A stretch of 14,760 bases of DNA from contig DCDL01000025.1 in the NCBI GenBank assembly GCA_002316385.1, positions 1 to 14,760 on the forward strand, written 5' to 3'. Below, piece by piece: positions 1-7,175 of the stretch. This stretch comes from Clostridium sp. UBA1056 (GTDB taxonomy: Bacteria > Bacillota > Clostridia > Clostridiales > Clostridiaceae). The position numbers and the translations under genes were made by a program. The notes beneath the pieces were generated by a model. That model made no database searches and was not told the origin of the DNA. It worked only from the letters and a program-made list of their open reading frames with translations. The stretch's first letter is position 1. Each line of letters starts with the position of its first letter.

Positions 1-166
1 TTTATTATTTTTATAAAATAAAATAAAAAAAAAAAAAAAAAAAAAATAAACAGGGGGGATTTTTAGCGCGGGTAGTCATCAGATAACACAAAACAGACGA
101 GCATTCTGACTTATTTATTTTTTGAAGATGCCTAAGCTATACTGCTACATACATTTAAAATAATAG
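1..166. other. Non-coding region downstream of lpdA
   Basis: This is the tail beyond the lpdA stop codon. It starts with AT-only sequence and an uninterrupted run of 22 A (25-46), then six G (53-58), then a somewhat less AT-rich stretch. A short sequence at 103-135 resembles one at the opposite end of the window (see repeat entry). I see no convincing rho-independent terminator for the glycine cleavage operon: the U-rich tract that a minus-strand transcript would carry at 25-46 is not preceded by a GC stem. Confidence 0.6.
103..135 (+). repeat. Possible dispersed repeat, left copy
   Basis: The plus strand here reads GACTTATT, an A/T stretch, then AGATGCCT. The minus strand at 14740-14715 has the same two 8-base blocks at the same spacing (about 21 of 26 identical without gaps). 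In one frame both copies also translate alike: LTYLFFEDA-stop here and LTYYLFSDALL-stop at the right end. This may be a fragment of a short repeated element or of an old mobile-element end. The AT-rich middle could inflate the match. Confidence 0.35.
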
Positions 167-1549
167 CTACTTATTTATACTGTGTATAGCCTCTTTGTTC
201 AAGCCTAAAACTGCTTCATGTAATGCCTCTCCTAGAGTTGGATGACTATGAACTACTTCTTTCAAATCTGAAACTGTCATTTTCTTTTCTACCATTATTG
301 TACCTTCTAATATTAAATCTGAAGCATGAGGGCCAAGAATGTGTACACCTAAAATCACGTTGTTTTCATCACTTATAACTTTTACTAAACCTTCACCCTC
401 ACCTAAAGCTAAAGCTTTTCCATTAGCACCAAATAAAAATTTATTCTTTTTATAACTTATTCCTTTATCTTTTGCTTCTTCCTCTGTGAGTCCTACTACT
501 GCTATTTCAGGGAAAGTAAAAATACAGGAAGGAATCACTGCCTTATGACAAGTCTTATTTAATAATATATGTTCTACGGTTTCTACTCCTTGATGGGAAG
601 CTGCGTGAGCAAGAAGTGAAATCCCATTTACATCACCTATAGCATACACGCCCTTCAAAGAAGTTTCATAATTATCATCAACCACTATGCCTTTTTTATA
701 TATGTCTATTCCTAATTTTTCTACATCAATGCCTTCATAATTAGGTTTTCTTCCTTTTGCAAGAAGTACTTGTTCTCCTTTTACTTCAAATTCACCTTTT
801 TTACCTTGACATTTTATAATGACTTCTTCTTCACCGCTAAAGCTCATTACTTTAGTTGAAGTAAGAATTTCTATTCCAGTCTTTTTTGCCATAGCGGCAT
901 ATCTCTTTGAAATATCCTTATCTATATCATACAGTATAGAATTTCTTGCAACTATAACAGTCACTTTACTTCCCATAGCATTAAAGATGCTGGCAAATTC
1001 CATTCCAATTACTCCACCACCTATAACTACTAAAGATTTTGGTATATGGTTAAAATCCAAAAGTTCAGTACTTGTTATAATATTTTTATTACTATATACT
1101 CCTTCAATAGATGGAATTTCAGACTCAGAACCTGTAGCTATAATTATATTTTTAGCTTCAATAGTCATTTCTTTGCCTTCGGTATATACTATTACAGTAT
1201 TTTTATCAATTAATGTAGCTTCACCTCTTATAAGCTCTACGTTGTTTCCTTTTAAAATAGATTCTATACCACTTACTAAAGTTTTTATAATATTTCTCTT
1301 TCTTTCCTGAATTTTAGCTACATCTATTTCAGGATTATATGCTTTAATACCAAAATCTTCAATATGATTTAAATTACTAAAAAGCTCTGCAGTTCTATAT
1401 ATAGTTTTAGTTGGAATACATCCATAATTTAAGCATGTTCCTCCTAAACTTTCTTTTTCTATAAGACATACTTTTGCTCCTAATTGAGCTGCTCTAATGG
1501 CCGCTACGTAACCTCCCGGTCCTCCACCTATTATAATTATATCTTTCAT
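167..1549 (-). CDS. lpdA: Dihydrolipoyl dehydrogenase (glycine cleavage L protein)
   Basis: This FAD flavoenzyme re-oxidises the dihydrolipoyl arm of GcvH with NAD+, closing the glycine cleavage cycle in the cytosol. The 460-residue protein has the usual family length. Visible motifs are the N-terminal FAD-binding GGGPGG loop (residues 8-13), the redox-active disulfide in GGTCLNYGCIPTK (Cys39 and Cys44), a second NAD-binding GGGVIG loop near residues 176-181, the ATGS and AIGD segments, and the C-terminal catalytic His436-Glu441 pair in HPTLGE. There is no fused lipoyl domain. The ATG is preceded by AGGAGG at a 7-base spacing, which fixes the start. It is the last gene of the gcv run, 166 bases after gcvPB, so it may be partly transcribed on its own. 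Its position supports the glycine cleavage role over a pyruvate dehydrogenase role. Confidence 0.93.
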   Translation of the reverse strand: MKDIIIIGGGPGGYVAAIRAAQLGAKVCLIEKESLGGTCLNYGCIPTKTIYRTAELFSNLNHIEDFGIKAYNPEIDVAKIQERKRNIIKTLVSGIESILKGNNVELIRGEATLIDKNTVIVYTEGKEMTIEAKNIIIATGSESEIPSIEGVYSNKNIITSTELLDFNHIPKSLVVIGGGVIGMEFASIFNAMGSKVTVIVARNSILYDIDKDISKRYAAMAKKTGIEILTSTKVMSFSGEEEVIIKCQGKKGEFEVKGEQVLLAKGRKPNYEGIDVEKLGIDIYKKGIVVDDNYETSLKGVYAIGDVNGISLLAHAASHQGVETVEHILLNKTCHKAVIPSCIFTFPEIAVVGLTEEEAKDKGISYKKNKFLFGANGKALALGEGEGLVKVISDENNVILGVHILGPHASDLILEGTIMVEKKMTVSDLKEVVHSHPTLGEALHEAVLGLNKEAIHSINK

Positions 1550-1581
1550 AATTATGCCTCCTAATACATTCTGGATGTTTT

Positions 1582-1610
1582 ATTATAGTAACTATTTAGA
1601 TATAAACCTA
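1582..1610 (-). promoter_or_regulatory. Possible internal promoter for lpdA
   Basis: A perfect TATAAT lies at 1587-1582 on the minus strand, about 33 bases upstream of the lpdA ATG and outside the gcvPB coding region. It would give a short leader that contains the AGGAGG site. The -35 position is poor (GGTTTA-like), so this is a weak call based mainly on the -10 and its position. Confidence 0.3.
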
Positions 1611-1634
1611 GTTTTAGTTAAAAGTTTAACACAT

Positions 1635-1694
1635 CTGTACCTAAAGGCACTACATATAACTTTTGATCCTATTATATTAATGCCTTTAGGACAG
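1635..1694 (-). promoter_or_regulatory. Long hairpin between gcvPB and lpdA
   Basis: CCTAAAGGCA (1640-1649) and TGCCTTTAGG (1681-1690) are perfect inverted copies. They are extended by CTGT/ACAG (1635-1638 and 1691-1694) with one bulged A at 1639. The loop is about 31 bases and very AT-rich. No U-tract follows on the minus strand, so it is not a standard terminator. It may be an mRNA processing or stability element separating gcvPB from lpdA. Confidence 0.45.
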
Positions 1695-1715
1695 TTAACT
1701 TTACTTCTTAATTCT

Positions 1716-3170
1716 CTATTTACTCCACTTCAAAATTGGTGTTCTAGCTGCTTTAACTTGATCTAATCGTCTTACTAAAGCATTTTTAGGTGCTTCATGC
1801 AAAACTTCCGGATTCTCTTTAGCCTCTATAGCTATTGTTTTCATAACTTCAACAAACTCATTGATAGACTCTAAACTTTCGCTTTCAGTTGGTTCTATCA
1901 TAAGAGCCTCTTCAACTATTAGAGGGAAGTAAACTGTTGGTGGATGTACTCCATAATCAATTAATCTTTTAGCTACATCAAGAGTTGATACATGATTTGG
2001 ATTGTCTTTTAATCCAGCAAAAATAACTTCATGTTTACATACATTGTCTATAGCTACCTTATAATAATCTTTTAATGCTTCTTTTATATAATTGGCATTT
2101 AACACAGCATTCTCTGAAGCAGCTTTTAAGCCTTCTCTTCCCATAGTTAGTATATAGGTATACGCTCTAACTAATACACCGAAATTACCATAAAAACTTC
2201 TTACTTTTCCGATAGAATCAGGTCTATTGTAATCAAATACAAACTTTTCTTCTTCCTTTTTTATAGTTGGCACTGGAAGAAACTTAGAAAGTTTTCCGCA
2301 CACACCTACAGGACCTGCTCCTGGACCACCACCACCATGTGGTGTTGAAAAAGTCTTATGAAGATTTAAATGACACACATCAAATCCCATATCTCCAGGA
2401 CGTGCTTTTCCCATAATAGCATTTAAATTTGCTCCATCATAATATAAGAGACCACCAGCTTCATGAACTAACTTGCTTATACTCTCTATATTTTTTTCAA
2501 ATAGACCTAAAGTATTAGGATTAGTAAGCATCAGACCTGCAATTTCATCATTTAAAACTTTTTTAAGCTCTTCTATTGAAACTAAACCTTCATTATCAGA
2601 TTTAATTTCAACTACTTCAAATCCTGCTACTTTAGCACTTGCTGGATTTGTTCCATGAGCTGAGTCAGGAACTATTATTTTTTTACGCTTAAAATCATTT
2701 CTACTTTCATGATATGCTTTCATTAATAAAAGCCCTGTAAATTCTCCGTGAGCTCCTGCAGCAGGTTGCAATGTAAAATCATCCATGCCTGTAATTTCAC
2801 ATAATCTTAATGAAAGGTCATGCATAAGTTCTAAAGCACCTTGCACATTTTCAGCAGATTCTTTAGGGTGAATTTTACTAAAACCAGGAAGTATAGCCAT
2901 ATCTTCATTAATTTTAGGATTATATTTCATAGTACAAGACCCCAGAGGATAGAAACCCTTGTCTACACAATAGTTTTTATTAGAAAGTGCAGTGTAATGT
3001 CTAACCACATCAACTTCACTTACTTGTGGAAGAAAAGCTTCTTCTTCTCTTAACATATTTTTAGGTATAACAGAATCTATATTTATATCCTCTACATCTA
3101 ATTCTGGAAGTTTATATCCTACTTTACCCTCACATGATAGTTCAAAGATAACTTTATTATAACTTTTCAT
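1716..3170 (-). CDS. gcvPB: Glycine decarboxylase (P protein) subunit 2
   Basis: This is the PLP-binding subunit of the two-part glycine dehydrogenase (decarboxylating). It removes CO2 from glycine and passes the aminomethyl group to lipoyl-GcvH. The 484-residue length is normal for the split form. The PLP-binding lysine is Lys272 in LNLHKTFSTPHGGGGPGAG, followed by the glycine-rich loop at 279-289. The conserved SAHGTNPAS block is at 170-178 and the N-terminal FYPLGSCTMKYNP block at 73-85. The start ATG overlaps the gcvPA stop by one base (TAATG), and a GGAGGAG site lies in the end of gcvPA, so the two subunits are translationally coupled. They act as a heterotetramer in the cytosol. Nothing looks broken. 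Confidence 0.95.
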   Translation of the reverse strand: MKSYNKVIFELSCEGKVGYKLPELDVEDINIDSVIPKNMLREEEAFLPQVSEVDVVRHYTALSNKNYCVDKGFYPLGSCTMKYNPKINEDMAILPGFSKIHPKESAENVQGALELMHDLSLRLCEITGMDDFTLQPAAGAHGEFTGLLLMKAYHESRNDFKRKKIIVPDSAHGTNPASAKVAGFEVVEIKSDNEGLVSIEELKKVLNDEIAGLMLTNPNTLGLFEKNIESISKLVHEAGGLLYYDGANLNAIMGKARPGDMGFDVCHLNLHKTFSTPHGGGGPGAGPVGVCGKLSKFLPVPTIKKEEEKFVFDYNRPDSIGKVRSFYGNFGVLVRAYTYILTMGREGLKAASENAVLNANYIKEALKDYYKVAIDNVCKHEVIFAGLKDNPNHVSTLDVAKRLIDYGVHPPTVYFPLIVEEALMIEPTESESLESINEFVEVMKTIAIEAKENPEVLHEAPKNALVRRLDQVKAARTPILKWSK

Positions 3171-4510
3171 TATATCTCCTCCATCACTTTAACTAATTTA
3201 TCAATTTCATCTTTTGATCTTTTTTCTGTTACACAAAGTAAAGTAGAATTTTTATACTGAGGGTAATCTTGTTCTAAAATATATCCACCTAAAATACTAT
3301 TTTCTAATAATTTGTTATTTATTTCATATGGGCAAGCATCTGATTTAATTGCAAACTCTTTGAAAAATGGCTTATTAAATAAAGGCTTATATTTTCCACT
3401 TTCTATTAATTTTTTAAAAGCATAGTGAGATTTCTTAATACATTGAATTCCTATTTCTCTTATACCTTCTTTTCCAATAGTCGCCATGTACGTAGCAGCT
3501 CCGACAGCCAATAATGTTTGGTCTGAACATATATTAGAGGTAGCTTTTTCTCTTCTTATATGTTGCTCTCTTGCTTGAAGAGTTAATACATAACCTTTAT
3601 TGCCATGACCATCATCAGTTTCTCCTACTATTCTTCCTGGCATTTTTCTCATAAGCTTTTTAGTAGTATTTAAAAATCCAAGACCTGGTCCACCAAAGTT
3701 AATATTAGCACCAAGACTTTGACCATCACCTATAGCTATATCTGCACCTAGTTCTCCTGGGCTTTTTAAAATGCCTAGAGATAATGGGTCTACACTCATA
3801 ATAAATAAAGATTTATTTAAATGAATAATTTTTTCTAACTCCTCTACTTCTTCTATAATTCCAAAGAAGTTGGGACTTTGTATAATAACACCTGCTATAT
3901 CTTTGTTTAATGCTGCTTTTACCTTTTCAATATCTGTAACTCCGTCATTTTCATCAATTTCTAGTAAATTGTATCCTTTATATTTTAGATAAGTCTTTAA
4001 AACTTGTCTTGTATCTGGATGTACTGTTTTAGAAACCATTATTGTATTTCTTTTTGTATTTTCTATAGCCATTACAGATGCTTCTGTTGCTGCTGTAGCT
4101 CCATCATACATAGATGAGTTTGAAACCTCCATACCTGTTAAGTTACAAATCATAGTTTGATATTCAAAAATTGCTTGTAAAGTTCCTTGACTAATTTCTG
4201 GTTGATATGGAGTATACGCTGTATAAAATTCTGCTCTTCCAGTTAAATGTTTACATACAGAAGGAATATAATGATCGTATATGCCTGCACCTAAAAAACA
4301 AGTTAAATCCTCTGTAGATTTATTCTTATTAGCTAAGGTAGTCATAATTTTCTGAACTTCTAATTCTGATAAACCTGCAGCAATATTTAATTCTCTATTT
4401 AATTTTAAACTGTCAGGAATATCTTTAAATAAATCCTCTATTGATTTTGCAGAAATATAATCAAGCATTTGATTTTTTTCTCTTTCTGTAATAGGGATAT
4501 ATGGAAACAT
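3170..4510 (-). CDS. gcvPA: Glycine decarboxylase (P protein) subunit 1
   Basis: This is the N-terminal half of the split glycine decarboxylase, partner of gcvPB, with a fold like PLP aminotransferases but without the PLP lysine. Family blocks seen are CFLGAGIYDHYIPS, FYTAYTPYQPEISQGT and SMYDGATA in the first third. I place the start at ATG 4510, giving 446 residues beginning MFPYIPITE. It follows the gcvH stop by one base and has an AAGGTG site six bases upstream. The reading frame also extends to a GTG at 4528, inside gcvH, which would add six residues (MKKVNN), but that GTG has no ribosome binding site. The gene is coupled to gcvH upstream and overlaps gcvPB downstream by one base. Annotations starting at 4528 would describe the same gene. 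Confidence 0.94.
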   Translation of the reverse strand: MFPYIPITEREKNQMLDYISAKSIEDLFKDIPDSLKLNRELNIAAGLSELEVQKIMTTLANKNKSTEDLTCFLGAGIYDHYIPSVCKHLTGRAEFYTAYTPYQPEISQGTLQAIFEYQTMICNLTGMEVSNSSMYDGATAATEASVMAIENTKRNTIMVSKTVHPDTRQVLKTYLKYKGYNLLEIDENDGVTDIEKVKAALNKDIAGVIIQSPNFFGIIEEVEELEKIIHLNKSLFIMSVDPLSLGILKSPGELGADIAIGDGQSLGANINFGGPGLGFLNTTKKLMRKMPGRIVGETDDGHGNKGYVLTLQAREQHIRREKATSNICSDQTLLAVGAATYMATIGKEGIREIGIQCIKKSHYAFKKLIESGKYKPLFNKPFFKEFAIKSDACPYEINNKLLENSILGGYILEQDYPQYKNSTLLCVTEKRSKDEIDKLVKVMEEI

Positions 4511-4511
4511 A

Positions 4512-4907
4512 TTATTCACCTTCTTCACATAGATCTTTACATAATTCTTGATATTCTTCAGCCTTTAATAGGTCTTTTAATTCATCTTTATTAGATAATT
4601 CTACACAAATCATCCAAGCCTCATAAGCATTTTCATTTATTAAAACTGGATTGTCAGTTAAATCTTCATTAATCTCTAAAACGTTTCCACTAGCAGGCAT
4701 AAAAATCTCTTCAGCAGCTTTAACAGATTCAATTGTTGAAAAAGCTTCACCTTTAGATAGTTCATCATCTTCTGCTGGTAAATCTACGAAAACTATATCT
4801 CCTAATAATCTTTGTGCACAATCTGTAACACCTATATAAGCTTTATCCCCTTCTACTCTTATCCATTCATGATTTTTTGTGTACAATAAATTTTCTAATA
4901 CTAACAT
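4512..4907 (-). CDS. gcvH: Glycine cleavage system H protein
   Basis: This small lipoyl carrier shuttles the aminomethyl intermediate from P protein to T protein and is re-oxidised by L protein. It has 131 residues, typical for the family. The lipoylation site is Lys63 in the STIESVKAAEEI segment. The upstream HEWIRVEGDKAYIGVTD block and the downstream NENAYEAWM block are both typical. A GGGGG-type ribosome binding site lies eight bases before the ATG. The gene sits 12 bases after gcvT and one base before the preferred gcvPA start. No lipoate ligase or lipoyl synthase gene is seen in the window, so lipoylation enzymes must be encoded elsewhere. Confidence 0.96.
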   Translation of the reverse strand: MLVLENLLYTKNHEWIRVEGDKAYIGVTDCAQRLLGDIVFVDLPAEDDELSKGEAFSTIESVKAAEEIFMPASGNVLEINEDLTDNPVLINENAYEAWMICVELSNKDELKDLLKAEEYQELCKDLCEEGE

Positions 4908-4919
4908 ACTTAATCCCCC

Positions 4920-6026
4920 TTATTTTTGTGTTTTCTTACTATAAAACTTTTTGTTAACAACTATTGATTTTAATTCTTTGTTTCTAACTTTTATGAAAAT
5001 TTCAGTACCTAAAGCTGCATATTTAGCATCAATTAAAGCAAATCCTATAGTTTTCTTTAAAGTAGGAGACATATAACCAGTAGTAACATGCCCTATTTCC
5101 TTACCATCCTTAATTACTGTATAACCATGTCTACCTATACCTCTATCTAATAATTCATAACCTACTAGTTTTCTAGTTAAACCATTTTCTTTTTGTTTTA
5201 TTAAAGCATCCCTACCAATAAAGCTTTCTTTATTAAGTTTAACAAAGAATCCAAAGCCCATTTCTAAAGGAGTTATAGTTGCATCCATTTCATTTCCATA
5301 CAGTGGAAGAGTAGCTTCAAATCTTAACGTATCTCTAGCACCAAGACCAATCGGCTCAACGCCTTGATTCTCTCCCGCTTTAAGTATCTCTCTCCACAAA
5401 AGTACTACATCTTCAGGTTTTGCGTATATTTCAAAACCATCCTCACCTGTATATCCTGTTCTCGAAATTAAAACCTTTTTACTACATATCTCCACATCAT
5501 CTTTAAATTTGAAAAATCCTACATCTTCTAAATTTAACTGTGTTAATTTTTGTAATATCTCTTGAGCTTTAGGGCCTTGAAGCGCTAATTGAGCTACATT
5601 TTCTGAAATATCGTCAATAGTTACTTCAAATTTGCCCTTATTATCTAACATCCATTGAAAATCTTTTTCTTTATTGCTAGCATTCACAACCAAATAGTAA
5701 TAATGTTCTGAGAATTTATAAGCCAATAAATCGTCCACCACACCACCATTAGGATAGCACATAAAACTATATATAACCTCTCCACTTTTAAGTGCTTTTA
5801 CATCATTAGTTAAAAGATAACTAACAAAATTTTCGGCATCCTTTCCTTTTATGACTATTTCGCCCATGTGAGAAACATCAAATAAACCTGCTCTTTCCCT
5901 TACTGCTTCATGTTCATATAAAATTCCTTTGAATTGAGTCGGTAATTCATATCCAGCAAACTCTACAATCTTTCCACCACATTTTTCATACTCTCCTCTT
6001 AAAGGAGTGACCTTTAAATTGTTCAA
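4920..6026 (-). CDS. gcvT: Aminomethyltransferase (glycine cleavage T protein)
   Basis: T protein releases ammonia from the aminomethyl-lipoyl arm of GcvH and transfers the one-carbon unit to tetrahydrofolate, giving 5,10-methylene-THF. The 368-residue length is normal. Conserved stretches include DVSHMGEI (50-57), the folate-site region GGVVDD (94-99) with the catalytic aspartate, RTGYTGEDGFEIY (189-201) and the LGARDTLRFEA block (228-238), followed by the C-terminal beta-barrel domain. The start is a TTG codon at 6026. It is chosen because GGGGGGAG lies about four bases upstream and the N-terminus matches the family. It is the first gene of the operon, with a promoter about 40 bases upstream. 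Confidence 0.95.
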   Translation of the reverse strand: MNNLKVTPLRGEYEKCGGKIVEFAGYELPTQFKGILYEHEAVRERAGLFDVSHMGEIVIKGKDAENFVSYLLTNDVKALKSGEVIYSFMCYPNGGVVDDLLAYKFSEHYYYLVVNASNKEKDFQWMLDNKGKFEVTIDDISENVAQLALQGPKAQEILQKLTQLNLEDVGFFKFKDDVEICSKKVLISRTGYTGEDGFEIYAKPEDVVLLWREILKAGENQGVEPIGLGARDTLRFEATLPLYGNEMDATITPLEMGFGFFVKLNKESFIGRDALIKQKENGLTRKLVGYELLDRGIGRHGYTVIKDGKEIGHVTTGYMSPTLKKTIGFALIDAKYAALGTEIFIKVRNKELKSIVVNKKFYSKKTQK

Positions 6027-6066
6027 TTAACTCCCCCCTAAATTTAAAAATAATACATACAAGTAT

Positions 6067-6094
6067 ATTATAACGCTATTATATTTTTATTCAA
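6067..6094 (-). promoter_or_regulatory. Promoter of the gcv operon
   Basis: On the minus strand TTGAAT (6094-6089) and TATAAT (6072-6067) are spaced by 16 bases, close to a vegetative sigma-A promoter. Predicted transcription starts near 6060, leaving a leader of about 34 bases that contains the GGGGGGAG site of gcvT. Such a short leader leaves no room for a glycine riboswitch. Confidence 0.55.
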
Positions 6095-6134
6095 TATTTT
6101 CCTTAAAATACATTGTTTTAAAAATATGTTAATT

Positions 6135-6156
6135 ATATAATCACTTATGATTATAT
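6135..6156. repeat. Inverted repeat upstream of the gcv promoter
   Basis: ATATAATCA (6135-6143) and TGATTATAT (6148-6156) form a perfect 9-bp inverted repeat around CTTA. It lies about 40 bases upstream of the putative -35 of the gcv promoter, in a gene-free gap. It could be a regulator binding site. It has no GC stem or U-tract that would suggest a terminator. The AT-rich composition lowers its significance. Confidence 0.3.
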
Positions 6157-6240
6157 GTATTGAATCAATACCTTCAAATACATTATATAATTTATTTAAA
6201 AATTTTATGAAATATAAATAAAAGACCAACTTTTTAATGA

Positions 6241-6274
6241 TAAAATAAAAAGCCATAACCTAATTATGACTTTT
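6241..6274 (-). terminator. Rho-independent terminator of the flavodoxin gene
   Basis: In the minus-strand RNA, AAAGUCAUAA (6273-6264) pairs with UUAUGGCUUU (6058-offset copy at 6258-6249) around a five-base loop, followed by UUUAUUUU. One pair is a U-G wobble that forms only in the minus-strand transcript; the plus-strand RNA would have a C-A mismatch. It lies about 40 bases after the flavodoxin stop and upstream of the gcv promoter, so it isolates the two units. Confidence 0.7.
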
Positions 6275-6313
6275 GAAATAAATATTTCAGCAATTTTAAC
6301 ATACTCAGTTGAA

Positions 6314-6799
6314 TTATTTAGATATTTTAATACCGGCTAACCAATTTTTCACTTTATCTCTCTTTTCTTTTTCATCATCATTAGAATCTATAAAATCAAT
6401 TGTTCCAAGTATAATGTTTCCTGTTAAAACACCTTCTAATTTCTTAAAACATTTTTTTGCACCTCCACCACCATGACAAGCAAAAAAGCAGATTTTCTTT
6501 TGCTTTATTTCATTGTCAGAAACAAAAGTATTTACTGGTGGTGCATAAGTACTGGCCCAAATAGGCGTACCAATTAGTATAGTATCATATTCTTTCAAGT
6601 TAGGAACTTTGTTTTGCAAAGTTGGTTTTTCCTTAAATATTGCACTCTTACCACCCAAAAAGAATTTTCGAAATCCTGTTTTAGGAATTTCTTTTTCCGG
6701 TTTTAATTCAAGTAAATCACATTGTAGTTCTTCTGCAATAATGTTAGCAATAAATTTGGTATGACCTTCTAATGAATAAAAAACTATTAGACTCTTCAT
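6314..6799 (-). CDS. Flavodoxin family protein
   Basis: A small FMN-binding electron carrier or flavodoxin-like reductase, 161 residues, probably cytosolic. The N-terminal beta strand followed by YSLEGHTK (residues 8-15) is the FMN phosphate loop. The GTPIWASTYAPP segment (77-88) is the second flavin-contact loop, with the usual tryptophan, and CHGGGG (108-113) is the third. Length is near that of short-chain flavodoxins. A loop region rich in Lys and Phe (40-60) is like many clostridial flavodoxin-like proteins of unknown partner. The ATG has an AAGGGGTGAG site upstream. It is transcribed alone: a terminator follows it and a 376-base gap precedes it. Which redox partner it serves cannot be read from context; a link to the radical SAM maturase next door is possible but unproven. 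Confidence 0.88.
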   Translation of the reverse strand: MKSLIVFYSLEGHTKFIANIIAEELQCDLLELKPEKEIPKTGFRKFFLGGKSAIFKEKPTLQNKVPNLKEYDTILIGTPIWASTYAPPVNTFVSDNEIKQKKICFFACHGGGGAKKCFKKLEGVLTGNIILGTIDFIDSNDDEKEKRDKVKNWLAGIKISK

Positions 6800-7175
6800 T
6801 CACTCACCCCTTATTAAAATAATTATTTGTAACTTGTATAAACTAGACTATTTTCTATTTATCATTTTAATTTTAGCATAATATTCATTGTATATATTAT
6901 TCACTATTAGTTTTTTCTCTATATATACTAAACTTAATGTATAAACCTGAATTATTCACAGATATAATAAAGACTTGAGGAGCATGGCATTATAACCTTA
7001 GTTGCTTTGATTTTAATTTTCACTTGAAAAGTGAGAAAAGTATAGAAAAAAGTCTCAAATTTGTTATGTTAATTTGCCGAAAACATCTAACAAAGGAGAG
7101 ACTTCTATAAATGGTTTAAAAGTGATTGGTGAAAAATCAGTATATTTCACTCATCCTGTTATTGCAATTTACAAT
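6800..7175. other. Intergenic region between flavodoxin gene and RiPP operon
   Basis: No gene is supported here. It holds the flavodoxin leader, with a possible extended -10 (TGCTAAAAT on the minus strand, 6878-6870; weak), a small hairpin (TCACTT/AAGTGA near 7020-7034) and the long hairpin that I read as the RiPP operon terminator (7046-7104). A short open stretch on the plus strand (about 7090-7180) has no start with a ribosome binding site and no family I recognise. Confidence 0.5.
7046..7104 (-). terminator. Terminator of the RiPP operon
   Basis: On the minus strand AAGTCTC (7104-7098) pairs with GAGACTT (7056-7050). Inside it, TTTGTTA (7094-7088) pairs with TAACAAA (7066-7060) and a further four pairs form with a two-base bulge. 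Six U follow directly (7051-7046, partly shared with the stem). It lies about 70 bases beyond the stop of the last operon gene, so it is a good rho-independent terminator despite internal mismatches. Confidence 0.6.

Noticed and set aside
819..1310. 163-codon open frame on the plus strand inside lpdA
   Set aside because: It is antisense to a fully conserved enzyme, with low-complexity Ile/Ser/Leu content and no family resemblance.
4511..4528. GTG 4528 as the gcvPA start
   Set aside because: No ribosome site precedes it and it would add six atypical residues. ATG 4510 has an AAGGTG site and fits the family start.
6068..6256. 62-codon open frame on the minus strand between flavodoxin and gcvT
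   Set aside because: Its ATG lies in the flavodoxin terminator and its end overlaps the gcv promoter. It has no ribosome site and its composition is just AT-rich hydrophobic translation.
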